A stretch of 64,000 nt of DNA from Thraustochytrium sp. TN22 (taxonomy: Eukaryota > Sar > Bigyra > Thraustochytrida > Thraustochytriidae): the NCBI GenBank assembly GCA_013306675.1, contig JABLUY010000016.1:210465-274464 (forward strand), in the 5' to 3' direction. This document shows, piece after piece, positions 30,288 through 39,680 of this stretch. Position 1 is the stretch's first letter. Each line of letters opens with the position of its first letter. The position numbers and the translations under genes are program-made. Below the pieces are notes generated by a model. It saw only the letters and a list, made by a program, of their open reading frames with translations. It searched no databases and had not been told where the DNA came from.

Positions 30288-32348
30288 TCAGGAGCGGCGC
30301 GCACGTTTGTTGGTGGGCGCATTCTTCTTCTTCTTCTTGCTCTTGCTCTGCTGCGCCTGTTGGTTCATGGAGCTTAGGAGCATCAGATTGAAGGCGTTGT
30401 TTCGCTGGTGCTGCAGGGTTGGCGCGGCAGCACAATCAGTGAGATCGACAAGATCCACGATGTCGTCAGGCGCCGCAGCAAGAGTCGCTCCACGCACCGC
30501 AGTGGAGGCCGATTCCTTCGCTTCAGCCAAAGCCGCAGGCGCGACGCTCTCCACGATGTCTGCATCGTCCTCACCCCGAGGAGTTTGCATGTGATGATGG
30601 GGAGACTTGCTCGTGCGCTGCGCAGTGCCAAGGGACCTGCTGTTTGGACACTGGATGGACTCCTCTTGCACGTCTCTCGGTGCTTGGCTTGTCGCAGCCC
30701 AGGCGGAAAGCAAGGTGGACGGTGCCTTGCGCTTGACGGGAAGCTTGGAGGAAAGACTGCCGCTTGAGCTCAAGCTGGAGGTCGAACTTGAGGTCAAGCT
30801 CGAGGAAGTGCTGGACGCCGCGCGCGGTGCAGCGGACTGGAAAAAGGACTGGAAGCGCGCCTGTTGCGCCGTCTGCCATTTAGAGGTGTCTTCTGCGAGC
30901 CACGAGCCGGGGATGTTGGCAGACTCAAAGGTGTCGAGCGCGAGGCCGAGGCGCGCAACAAAGGGGAGGGGCTCGAGGAGCTCGTAGCAGGCGGCAATGA
31001 CGTCGCAACAGCCCTGGGCCTCGATCTCGGCGATTTGGTCTGCAGGGGCGGCATCCTGCTTGAGGAGCGCGAAGCGCAAGAAGGGGTTCGGCTTGGGCAC
31101 GGAGAGCCGACGGGTGAAGCCACCGCCGCGTGAAGAGTAGTGCAGCGTGAGCTTCGTGGCGATGCGACCAAACATGACAGCGTCGGCGTAGGCGCGGTCG
31201 AAGAGCTCGGAGACGAGGAGGTGCAGCCAGGACTTGATTTGCGTCGCATCGGTGATGGGCGTGAAGGACTTGGCGCTGAGCAGCGACTTGGGCGCCATCT
31301 TGGGGTTGATGGCGCGATTGTCGATGCCGTTGGCGACGCCGAGCACCCAGCGCGCGGTCTCTGCGCCGATGCGAGCTTCGACGGAAGGCCAGTCGACGAC
31401 CGGCATGAAGTCGGCGAGCGTGGGCGGCGGTGGGTCCTGGGCAGGCGCGGCGCCGGGCGGGGCGGGCGAGGGCGCGGGCTCCGCGGGCTCCGCGGGGAGT
31501 AGGGAGAGCAGGTCGCGACCGAGCGCGCCGCCGAGGCCGGGGACCTTTTTGAGCGGGATGGAGCGCACGAGCGCCGGCCCGTAGGCGCGCGGCACGACAG
31601 TCTGTTTGGCGGGCTTGTTGTGCGCAGACGCGATCTTGGCGAGGATCTTGTTGGTGGCGATGCCACCGGACATGGTGAACTGGGTGGTGGCCAGGACGTC
31701 GTTGCGGATGCGCTCCATGAGGGCAGCGCCGCGGCGCAGATCGGCGTCGGCGGGACCGAGGTCGGCGGCGGCGTTGCCAAGGACGACGGTGCGCGTCATG
31801 GCGGCGTCGACTTCGTCGTCGGAGATGGCGAGCGGCGAGCCGCGGCGCACGAGCTCTGTGGCGTCGATGTAGGCCTCGTCGATGGAGGCGCGCTCGATGC
31901 AGCGCATGGGCACGTGGCGGCGCAGCACGTCCATGACCTGGAAGGAGGCCTCGCGGTAGCGGCGCAGCGATGCCTTGGAGTCGTTGCGGCCGGTGGAGGC
32001 GTCCTCGCCGTCGTAGCGCGGGCCTGCGGCGGCCGCCGCGACGGTTGTGGGCTGCGGCGGCGCGCCGCCGGCGTTCTGCGCGGCGAGCTCTAGCACTTCG
32101 ACGTGCACGAGCTGCACCTGGGGAAAGGCGTGCTTGACCTCCTCCGCCGTCATGCCTTTGGGGATACCGAGCGCGCGCATGGGGTAGTTGCGCGCGATCA
32201 CGCCGCCCCACTGCTGCACGCCCACGGGCACATGGCGCGGGATGCCCAGCCGCCGGTGCTCCACCTGGCAGTAGAAGGCGTCCAAGTCCAGGTGGAAGAT
32301 GACCTGGCGCCGCTGCTGCTGCTGCTGCTGCCGCTGCGCCTCCGCCAT
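30288..32348 (-). CDS. Y-family translesion DNA polymerase, eta-like
   Basis: 686 residues from ATG 32348 (MAEAQRQQQ); the frame is open to 32591, but that stretch is composition-biased. Catalytic core: IFHLDLDAFYCQVEHRRLG (first metal Asp), VGVQQWGGVIARNYPMRALG, the ERASIDEAYIDATE motif (catalytic Asp-Glu) and FTMSGGIATNKILAKIAS, followed by helix-hairpin KKVPGLGGALGRDL. The little finger includes RIATKLTLHYSS. QARFQSFF (~residue 493) matches a PCNA-interacting PIP box. The C-terminus is Ser-rich and ends with a Lys/Arg nuclear localisation signal (KSKKKKKNAPTNKRARR). No ubiquitin-binding zinc finger was recognised. It would act in lesion bypass at stalled forks. Iota is the alternative; the finger motif order favours eta. 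Confidence 0.87.
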   Translation of the reverse strand: MAEAQRQQQQQQRRQVIFHLDLDAFYCQVEHRRLGIPRHVPVGVQQWGGVIARNYPMRALGIPKGMTAEEVKHAFPQVQLVHVEVLELAAQNAGGAPPQPTTVAAAAAGPRYDGEDASTGRNDSKASLRRYREASFQVMDVLRRHVPMRCIERASIDEAYIDATELVRRGSPLAISDDEVDAAMTRTVVLGNAAADLGPADADLRRGAALMERIRNDVLATTQFTMSGGIATNKILAKIASAHNKPAKQTVVPRAYGPALVRSIPLKKVPGLGGALGRDLLSLLPAEPAEPAPSPAPPGAAPAQDPPPPTLADFMPVVDWPSVEARIGAETARWVLGVANGIDNRAINPKMAPKSLLSAKSFTPITDATQIKSWLHLLVSELFDRAYADAVMFGRIATKLTLHYSSRGGGFTRRLSVPKPNPFLRFALLKQDAAPADQIAEIEAQGCCDVIAACYELLEPLPFVARLGLALDTFESANIPGSWLAEDTSKWQTAQQARFQSFFQSAAPRAASSTSSSLTSSSTSSLSSSGSLSSKLPVKRKAPSTLLSAWAATSQAPRDVQEESIQCPNSRSLGTAQRTSKSPHHHMQTPRGEDDADIVESVAPAALAEAKESASTAVRGATLAAAPDDIVDLVDLTDCAAAPTLQHQRNNAFNLMLLSSMNQQAQQSKSKKKKKNAPTNKRARRS

Positions 32349-34637
32349 GGGGCTCACGCCGCCATGGCCCTGCGCGCGGCGGCCGAAAAAAGCGGCGGCG
32401 GCTCGACGCAAGTCTCCCCGCCGCCGCCCGCGGTGGCGGGCGCCCCGTGCACGGGGCGGGCTGCGTCCGCGGGAGAAGGGGGCTGGCGGGGCGAAATCGG
32501 TCGGCCTCGCAGATGCATAGGCCCAGAACCACGAGCCTCGGCCTCGCCGCGTGGTCGTGATCAGCGGCCCGCGCGCGTCGCCCGCGCTCACAGCCTCGCC
32601 AAGCGCATCTCGGGAGAGTCAAGACCGCGGCCAGCTGCGCTCAGCTGAGGCTGGGACGCGCGCGCGTGACCCGGGACGAGGCTGCGGCGCACGGCGCCAC
32701 GGCGCAGCACGGCGCCGCGGCGCAGCACGGCGCCACGGCGCAGCACGGCGCCGCGGCCGCCGCCGGCGCTACGCTCCGAAGTCCGTGCGAACCCCGCGGC
32801 CGAGCCGAGCCGGAGGCGAGCGGAGCCGCGCCGCGCGGCGGGCGACCCGGCGCGGGGCTCCGCGACGCGTCGACTGCGTGCGAGGCGGAGGCGCTGCGCA
32901 TTGGAGCGCCCGGCACCGGCACCCGCACGCCGCACGTGAACGCGGGCGAGGAGGGCGAGGGCGCGGCGGCCGCCTTGGCAAGGCCAACTTGAAGGCGCAG
33001 GCTGGCGGCGGTCGCGCGCGAACTCGCCGGGAAGCGCCGCGCCGCCGGAGAACCACGCGCGAGAGCGCCGCGCGGGGGATTGCCGGAGAGACCTCGCCTC
33101 TGTGTGCCGCTCTGCGCTCTGCGCTGCGAATCTGCGATGATGCGAGCATCGTGGCGAGCACAAGCGAGCACAAAGGCGCCACAAGGCAAGGTGCCAAGGC
33201 TGACTGTGAGTGAGGCGTGTCCGATCGGAGGCACGGGCGGCTCCAAGCCCCACTGGCAGCGGCGCGGCGCGGCGGCTGGCGGTTGTGCTCGTGCTCGACC
33301 AGCGAGACGAGGCGAGCCTCCAGTGCCTAGCTAGAGATCTTGACCGCCTGCCTGGCTGGCGCGCTGGGGCCTGGCTGGGCGGCCGGCCGGACTCGGCTCG
33401 GACTCGGAGTGGTAGCTGTCTCGGTGGCGGAGACTGGCGCGGCGACGGCCAGCGGCGCGCACCGCGCTCTGCTCCAAAGATTTCTGGCCGACCGTCCGAG
33501 TCCGAGTCCGGGTCCGAGTCAAGTTGTCTGGCTGAATGCCGACATTTCCTGGGCGTAGCGCGTAGTCCCGGACTCGGCGGAGTTCTTGCGGCGCTCCAGA
33601 AGCTTCCTCAGCGGCCGCGCAGGTGCGTCGGTGCAATGACGAGCCTGAAGATCAGGCGCTTCAGAGACGCCGCCGACCATGAGAGCGTCAGCCCCCGCAG
33701 ATCCCGTGCTCCTGACCTGCTCCGGTTGTGTGCCGGGGGGTCGGCTTGCGAAGTTGCGAGCGCGCTTTGGGTGAGCGCCCTAGCTTTGGCTATGGCTTGC
33801 CTTGGCCTAGCTGGCTAGCATAGCATAGCATGGCTTGCTTGCCTCGCCCTCTCAGCTTCCGCCCTGGCAGCTAGCTGGCTGGCTGCTCGGCGATGCTCGC
33901 TCGCACTGCCTCGCAGCGCGCGGCGCTGAGCGGGTTGTGGAGTGGCGAGGTGCCGCAAAGCGGCGCAGAGCGGCGCAGGCGAAGGCTGGCCTGGTCCAGC
34001 TGAGCGGGCCACTGTGGGCGACTGCCAGGGTCGTGATAAGTGTGCTGGACGGCGCGTCGCGGCCTCCCACGAGAGTCACTCTCGGCGCGTGGCTGGCTGG
34101 CCGTAAATGCATCACAAATGCGCGCACTCGGTGCGTGCCTGGCGCGGGCCGCGAAGGCGCCGAAGCGCTTGTGAAGATCATCGGGCGGCCACGAGGGCTC
34201 AGGCTGGAGTCTGGACCTCAGGCTGGGCTTCTTCGGGCAGCGTCCGCCCGACAGGGCGCCGAGGAGGCCGGCAGGCCTCGGCGCGTCGGTGGGAGGAGGC
34301 TGGGTACGGGCAGCGCGTGTCCCGCGAAGCGCATGAACGCGGAACTACCGGAAAGACCCAGGAGCCCCGGGGCAAGGCGCGTGGAAGCGGGACTTGCGCG
34401 AGCGAGCGGGGGCCAGGCACCTGCTAGCTCGCTCTAGCTAGCTAGCTAGCTAGAGCGAGCGACGGGCCTGCGATGGAGCGCAAGCAAACCCGCAACATCT
34501 GAGCAAGCTCGCAAGACACAAGCAAGCAGCAGCTCAAAGAAGAAGAAGAAGAAGAAGAAGCAGCCGCAGCCCAAGCAAGCCGCGCAGGCAGCCGCGAGGT
34601 GGACTTGATTTCGAGTCCCTGTACTTAGCCCAAGAAG
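32349..34637. other. Divergent spacer with low-complexity repeats
   Basis: 2.3 kb. It contains a tandem GGCGC(A/C)(A/G)CACGGCGCC array at 32685-32765, GAGTCCGAGTCCGGGTCC words near 33495, and GCTAGCTAGC tracts at 33330, 33870 and 34425-34455 before the next gene. Open frames here mirror composition and none is supported as a gene. Confidence 0.5.
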
Positions 34638-37076
34638 ATGGCGATCGTGGACCAGCAGCAGCAGCAGGAGCGCGAGCAGGAGACCATGGCGTCGGTGCCG
34701 CTCAAGAAGGAGCAGCCGCCAGCCCTGCTGGTGCCCAAGATCTCGGAGGCGGACTCGTCGGCGGGCGAGAGCGAGACCAAGATGAGCGCGAGCGCGAGCT
34801 CGGCGTCGCTGGCGAACCTGGACGCCACGGAGACGCGGTCGCACAGCAACTCGGTGCACTCGCAGGCGGCGGCCATCCCGCTGCTGGGCTTCGGCACCTT
34901 CAACGAGTTCAAGGACGGCGACAAGGTCAAGGAGGCGGTGAGCGTGGCGGTGCGCGAGGGCTACCGCATGATCGACTGCGCCTCCCTCTACGGCAACGAG
35001 AAGGAGGTGGGCGAGGCCCTGACGGAGTGCGTGGAGGCCGGCGAGGTGGAGCGCGACGAGCTCTTCATCTGCAGCAAGCTGTGGTGCTGGGACGCGGCGC
35101 CCGAGGACGTGGAGACGGCGTGCCGCAAGAGCATGGCCGACCTCGGCGTGGAGTACCTGGACTGCTACATGATGCACTGGCCGAACCGCATGGCCAAGGG
35201 CGGCAAGATGGTGTCGCCGGACTTTGGCGGCAAGTTCGAGTACGACGTCGTCCACGACGGCACGGACATTGAGAAGATCATGGAGACGTACGCCGCCATG
35301 GAGCGCCTCGTGGACGAGGGCCTGGTGCGCACGCTCGGCGTGAGCAACATGGGCCCGCGCACGCTGCAGGGCCTGCTGGAGCGCTGCGCGGTGCGCCCGC
35401 TCGTGCTGGAGGTGGAGATGCACCCGTACCTGCAGCAGCCGGGTCTGCTGGAGCTCTGCGAGAAGGAGGGCGTCAGCGTGGTGGCGTACTCGCCGCTGGG
35501 CAAGGTGGGCTACCGCAACAACGGCGACCCGTCCATTCTCGAGGACGAGACCATTCTGGAGATCGCCGAGGAGACCAACAAGTCGCCGGGCCAGGTCATC
35601 CTGCGCTGGGGCATTCAGCGCGGCGTCTCGGTCATCCCCAAGAGCCTCAACCCGGACCGCATCCGCGCCAACCGTGAGGTGCTCGACTGGCGCCTGACCA
35701 ACCCGCAGATGGAGCGCATCAGCACGCTGGACCGCGGCTTCCGCTTCTGCAGCCCGCCCTGGTTCGACCTCGAGCAGGACTCGGAGTACTCGGTGCGCGG
35801 CGGCCACCCGGGCACCCAGGCCTTCCGCACCCCGTGCGAGGTGGATGGCAACGGCTGCTTCCGCAACAAGTTCGAGCGCCCGGGCAAGTACCTCGAGACC
35901 GAGATTGTCATCCAGCGCGGCATCCTCAAGAACCTCAAGACCATCGGCAAGACCGTCATCCCGGAGGACTCGCACGAGGCGCCGTGCTACCTGGTCACGG
36001 ACGACATCGTCGACGGCCTCTACGGCGACGAGGTGCTCCAGGGCTTCCGCGACTGCGGCCTCAGCGTCGAGAAGATCGTCATCCCGTCGGCCGCCATGGA
36101 CGAGTCCGGCGAGCCCTCGACGGAGCCCTTCAAGAACTCGGAGCAGTTCCACCGCATCGTCGACACCATCCTCGCCAACGGCGTGTCCAAGCACACCTGC
36201 CTCATCTCGCTCGGTGGCGGCACCGTCGACAACATCACCGGCACCATCGCCGGCACGCTCTACCGCGGCATTAAGATGGTCACCATCCCGACCACCTCCA
36301 TGGCCATGCTCGACGCCTCGTGCGACTTCAAGAAGGCCTTCAACGTGCAGGAGTTCGGCAAGAACCTCCTCGGCTGCTACTACCCGGCTGACTACCTCGT
36401 CATGGACCCGGACGCGCTCTACTCGCTCTCGGACCGCCACATGCTCAACGGCATCGCCGAGGCCCTCAAGCACGCGCTCTGCCAGTGCACCGAGTTCACC
36501 GACCGCATCGTCAGCCCCCTGCGCGGCAAGACCGGCGAGGAGCTCTCTGCCGCCCTCCACGACGGCGACTACCTCCTCAAGCTCATCATCGAGTGCATGG
36601 AGAAGAAGGTCTCCACCCTCGGCCCCAACTACAACGCCGAGCACGCCTACAACGAGATGGTGCCCCAGTACGGCCATGCCCCCGGCCATGCCATCGAGCA
36701 CCTCTCCTGGCACCACGGCAACGAGCCCATGCTCCATGGCGAGGCCGTCGCCATCGGCATGTGCGTCTCCGCCGAGATCGCCTATCTGCTCGGCATCTGC
36801 GACGAGTCCGTCGTCGACGAGCACTACGACATCGTCGGTGCCACCGGCCTGCCCTGCTTCGTCCCGGAGAAGATGACCATTGACCAGATCCTCGAGACCC
36901 TCAAGTTCGACAAGCACTTTGTCGGCGGCAAGGCCACCATGGGCCTCGCCAAGCGCATTGGCTGGATGGCCGCCAACCCGGAGAACGACACCTACGCCTT
37001 CATGATCGACAACGATACCATGCGCCAGGCCTTTGAGCGCAACATTCAGCGCCGCGACGCCAAGGCCTCCAACTAA
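34638..37076 (+). CDS. Aldo-keto reductase fused to a 2-deoxy-scyllo-inosose-synthase-like sugar phosphate cyclase
   Basis: 812 residues, single exon. Residues 1-75 are Gln/Ser-rich. Residues ~77-375 are an AKR (TIM barrel, NADPH): IPLLGFGTF, catalytic Asp and Tyr in MIDCASLYGNE, Lys in ICSKLW, His in CYMMHWPNRM, and cofactor strand SVIPKSLNPDRI. Residues ~400-800 are a dehydroquinate-synthase-superfamily cyclase: SLGGGTVDNITG (NAD), IPTTSMAMLDAS, FGKNLLGCYYPADY, and zinc ligands Glu in GIAEALKHA, His in YGHAPGHAIEH and His in MLHGEAVAIGM. The KxxAFN...GKNLxGxYYP signature is closest to 2-deoxy-scyllo-inosose synthase rather than DHQS or EVS. The fusion predicts cyclisation of a hexose phosphate and reduction of the ketocyclitol or its precursor on one chain. 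Substrates are inferred. Confidence 0.88.
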   Translation: MAIVDQQQQQEREQETMASVPLKKEQPPALLVPKISEADSSAGESETKMSASASSASLANLDATETRSHSNSVHSQAAAIPLLGFGTFNEFKDGDKVKEAVSVAVREGYRMIDCASLYGNEKEVGEALTECVEAGEVERDELFICSKLWCWDAAPEDVETACRKSMADLGVEYLDCYMMHWPNRMAKGGKMVSPDFGGKFEYDVVHDGTDIEKIMETYAAMERLVDEGLVRTLGVSNMGPRTLQGLLERCAVRPLVLEVEMHPYLQQPGLLELCEKEGVSVVAYSPLGKVGYRNNGDPSILEDETILEIAEETNKSPGQVILRWGIQRGVSVIPKSLNPDRIRANREVLDWRLTNPQMERISTLDRGFRFCSPPWFDLEQDSEYSVRGGHPGTQAFRTPCEVDGNGCFRNKFERPGKYLETEIVIQRGILKNLKTIGKTVIPEDSHEAPCYLVTDDIVDGLYGDEVLQGFRDCGLSVEKIVIPSAAMDESGEPSTEPFKNSEQFHRIVDTILANGVSKHTCLISLGGGTVDNITGTIAGTLYRGIKMVTIPTTSMAMLDASCDFKKAFNVQEFGKNLLGCYYPADYLVMDPDALYSLSDRHMLNGIAEALKHALCQCTEFTDRIVSPLRGKTGEELSAALHDGDYLLKLIIECMEKKVSTLGPNYNAEHAYNEMVPQYGHAPGHAIEHLSWHHGNEPMLHGEAVAIGMCVSAEIAYLLGICDESVVDEHYDIVGATGLPCFVPEKMTIDQILETLKFDKHFVGGKATMGLAKRIGWMAANPENDTYAFMIDNDTMRQAFERNIQRRDAKASN

Positions 37077-37136
37077 AGCATTCAATCGAACAAACAAAGA
37101 ATTTTGGTACTCTAGCTAACTATCTTACTACTGCTG

Positions 37137-37174
37137 TGAATACACACACGATCGAGCAGCTGCAGCAGTAGCAT
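37137..37174. repeat. Left copy of a ~36 bp repeat flanking the TIR element
   Basis: ACACACACGATCGAGCAGCT, continuing GCAGCAGTAGCATT, lies directly left of the element and recurs at ~39527-39562, 64 bp right of it, in the same orientation. Confidence 0.85.
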
Positions 37175-37181
37175 TATTTAA

Positions 37182-39464
37182 TTAACACCGAGTCAGTGGT
37201 ATTCAAAGGAGGCGTTTGTGCGGACCTTTTGGAGTCAGCACCATAAAGGACTTTTCGGAAGCGGTTTTTTCGGTTGGCGTCGTTGGCCCAACGGCGAGAT
37301 ACGGCGATTGCCGAGGTCTTGGTGCTGTCGGATGAAAAGCAAGCGAGCAACAGAGCAAACTCGCTCTGGGCGTGCCCGGCGAAGGCGGGGCAAGCTCGTG
37401 CGCGGCCGCGCGCGCGCGATTGCAGGCGCGGGCGAGCTCTGACGGGCCCTGGGCGGGCCCTGGGCGGTGCTTTGGGCCTCTGGCAGGCATGTAGGGCAGT
37501 CAGAAAAGGTTTGAACGGCTACGTGGTCTTGGGTCCCGTCCAGCCTAACGACCACGCAGAGGTGGGCTCCTTGCAGCACTTCGAGCACGAGTATGGCGTG
37601 CAGCTGCGACGTAGATGCGTGTCAGGCGTGCGGCTGCTGCCCGTGCTGCAAGAATCTGCCACGCTGACGTGCACGTGCAAGAAGAAGCGTTGCAGCAAGT
37701 GCAGCAAGTGCCTGAGCTGCGCTTGGAAGTGCGCTACGCGCGCTGTGGAGACCGCCGGGCAGCCCAAGGCGCGCGCGGCGGGTGTTGAGGCCACGCGCAA
37801 GCTCGTGCAGCAACGCAAGATCCTCAAGATGACATTGATCTCATGATCAACGAGTCGGCCTTGGACGCTTGCCTGGCGGAAAGGTCCAGGCATGTCTCCG
37901 CCCGCGTCTTGTACGCAGTCTTCGGGTGGTCCGGAAGGCGCTCTCCAGGGTAGGCTCCAAGCTCGCCCGGACCAACTCGGCACATGAGGACGAGTTGGGC
38001 GAACAGAACTGGGCCGAGATGGTGCGCGCCATGCTGAGGGGGTTCAAGAGGATGGCGGAGATCGTCTACCCTGCGGCGCCAGAGCTGCTCGAGCAGAAGG
38101 CTCTAGAGAAGCTCGCTCCCATGCGCACACCGGAGAAGGACGAGCTCCTGCGGCGAAACATCATCCAGGTGATCTTGCGGCACACAGATAGGAGCCCGAT
38201 GACACGCCTCTTCCGTGCCGCGCTCTGCACAACGTACACGCATGAGAAGATCCAGCGGTGCCCTCGCCATCTTTCGGGCGCGATGGGGCGCTGACGAGGC
38301 AGCCTGGAAAGCCCTCGATGGTCCGAAGCCGCACAAGTTTCTCGAGGACAAGACCATCATCAACAAGTTCCACAACCTCAGGCGCGAACTCGCACGCGGC
38401 GACGGCACCGCCACACAAGCGCTCGCGCGAGTACCGGCGCGGGGCCAGCAGGGGCGTCGTGGAGGCGCTGGCAAGCGACAGAGGCTGGCAAAGCAGTATG
38501 CGGTGACGCTTGAGCACGCGCTTTACCATGGCATGGCCCCCGCAAGGGCCGTCACCTACTCCTGGGAGCAGTGGGGCCAGGACGAGGAAGCGTGGAAGGT
38601 GAGCCAGTGAGACCCGTTTCCAAGCGACAGACAACTTCGTGCCAAGCTTGCCAAGCTCAAGACGAAGCGCAAGAAGCTGGAGGGGCTAAGCAGCAGCAGC
38701 GGCGGCGGCGATGGGAGCAGCAGCAGCAACAAGAAGTGGCGCACGGCCACACCGTTGGCGCCGTGCACCAACCATGAGGACGACGATGACGACCACGAGA
38801 GCTGGGATGCTGAGGATGGCGATGACGAGCGAGAGAGGCAGATCGACCCTTCGGTAGGTGAAGAGCGGCCTTGTCGCCAAGGAAGGGGCCGCGCGGCGCG
38901 GCAGAACAAGCCGTACGCCGAGAGTGACGATGACTCGAGCGAACAGGAACCGCTCGTAGACCCTGGAGGCCGTGGAGAGTAGCCTGAGCTCAAGACGAAC
39001 GCTTTTCCACATAGAACTTGAACTTCCAGTCCCTTGTAGGGCGCCTAGCCCGCTTGGGCGCTCCTTGTTGGCGTCCTCCAGGTCCTTCTTGAGCAAGAAT
39101 CGCAAATCAGGTCCCGCCCTCTGCACCTTTGGCCAAGAAAAGCTCAGCAAGGCTTCGCTCGCCTCCCCTGACGCCTCCCCCCTCCCCCGCACGCCCCCCC
39201 TGGCCTTACTGCTCACGCACGAGAGGCCGCCCGCGCGCTGCCCTGCTTGGGCCCCTCATCATGGCGGGATCGCGCCGCGCCAACTCAAGCTCACAAGGAC
39301 GCCGCGCAGGACCGCGCGGGCGCGCTCAGCCCCATCCCCTGGACCCCCGCGCCCGACGCCGCGCTCGCTTTGGCATTTGATTGATTACCGAAAGGGTCTG
39401 AGTTGGCCAAGTCCTCAGCTCAACGTGGAGCCACCTACTACGAATACCACTGACTCGGTGTTAA
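37182..39464. mobile_element. TTAA-flanked terminal-inverted-repeat DNA transposon (candidate)
   Basis: 37182-37204 (TTAACACCGAGTCAGTGG + TATTC) is the exact reverse complement of 39442-39464, a perfect 23 bp inverted repeat. Each outermost four bases are TTAA, so a 19 bp terminal repeat starting CACCGAG with a TTAA target duplication is the simplest reading. TTAA duplications are the hallmark of piggyBac-type elements, but the usual CCY start of piggyBac ends is replaced by CACC and no DDE transposase was recognised. The ~2.28 kb interior carries one decayed Cys-rich gene. It inserted about 105 bp 3' of the AKR-cyclase stop codon. Confidence 0.72.
37593..38982 (+). pseudogene. Decayed Cys-rich gene inside the TIR element
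   Basis: Coding-like protein runs through several frames. A Cys cluster starts MACSCDVDACQACGCCPCC (frame from 37593) and continues one frameshift later as CTCKKKRCSKCSKCLSCAWK (from ~37669). Then DDIDLMINESALDACLAERS follows in another frame (37828), then a helical region with GEQNWAEMVRAMLRGFKRMA (to ~38240). The last frame (38250-38982) has a WGADEAAWK motif, a second WGQDEEAWK motif, an in-frame TGA at 38608-38610, a Lys-rich helix and an acidic tail. At least three frameshifts and one stop indicate decay. It could be the element's former transposase or DNA-binding protein. No family was recognised. Confidence 0.6.
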
Positions 39465-39680
39465 AAAACTCTCTCTTGCGGTTCGAGACATTTTGGCGCA
39501 GCAGCGCGAGCACTGCTAGTGAGTGAACACACACACGATCGAGCAGCTGCAGCAGTAGCATTGTCGCGTTGAAAAACTTGCGGTTCGACATTTGGCGCAG
39601 CAGCGCGAGCACTGGTGGGGACGATCGAGCAGCAGGCTGCAGCACACTCACCAGCAGTGCTCGCGCTGCTGCGTCATGTG
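39465..39680. repeat. Right-flank repeats of the TIR element
   Basis: CTTGCGGTTCGAGACATTTT, then GGCGCAGCAGCGCGAGCACTG (39474-39514), is duplicated imperfectly at 39577-39615. CAGTGCTCGCGCTGCTGCG at ~39653 is a partial inverted copy. The ~36 bp repeat shared with the left flank lies between them at 39527-39562. Confidence 0.75.

Noticed and set aside
32551-33246. ~220-residue frames on both strands upstream of the polymerase gene
   Set aside because: They run through a GGCGC(A/C)CACG tandem array; composition-driven, no domain.
34446-37097. 883-codon open frame antisense to the AKR-cyclase gene
   Set aside because: Codon-aligned mirror of a strongly conserved gene in GC-rich DNA. The translation is Val/Leu/His/Ala-biased with no domain.
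39474-39616. tRNA-like GGTTCGA words
   Set aside because: GCGGTTCGAGACATT occurs as part of duplicated flanking repeats; no acceptor or anticodon stem can be folded around it.
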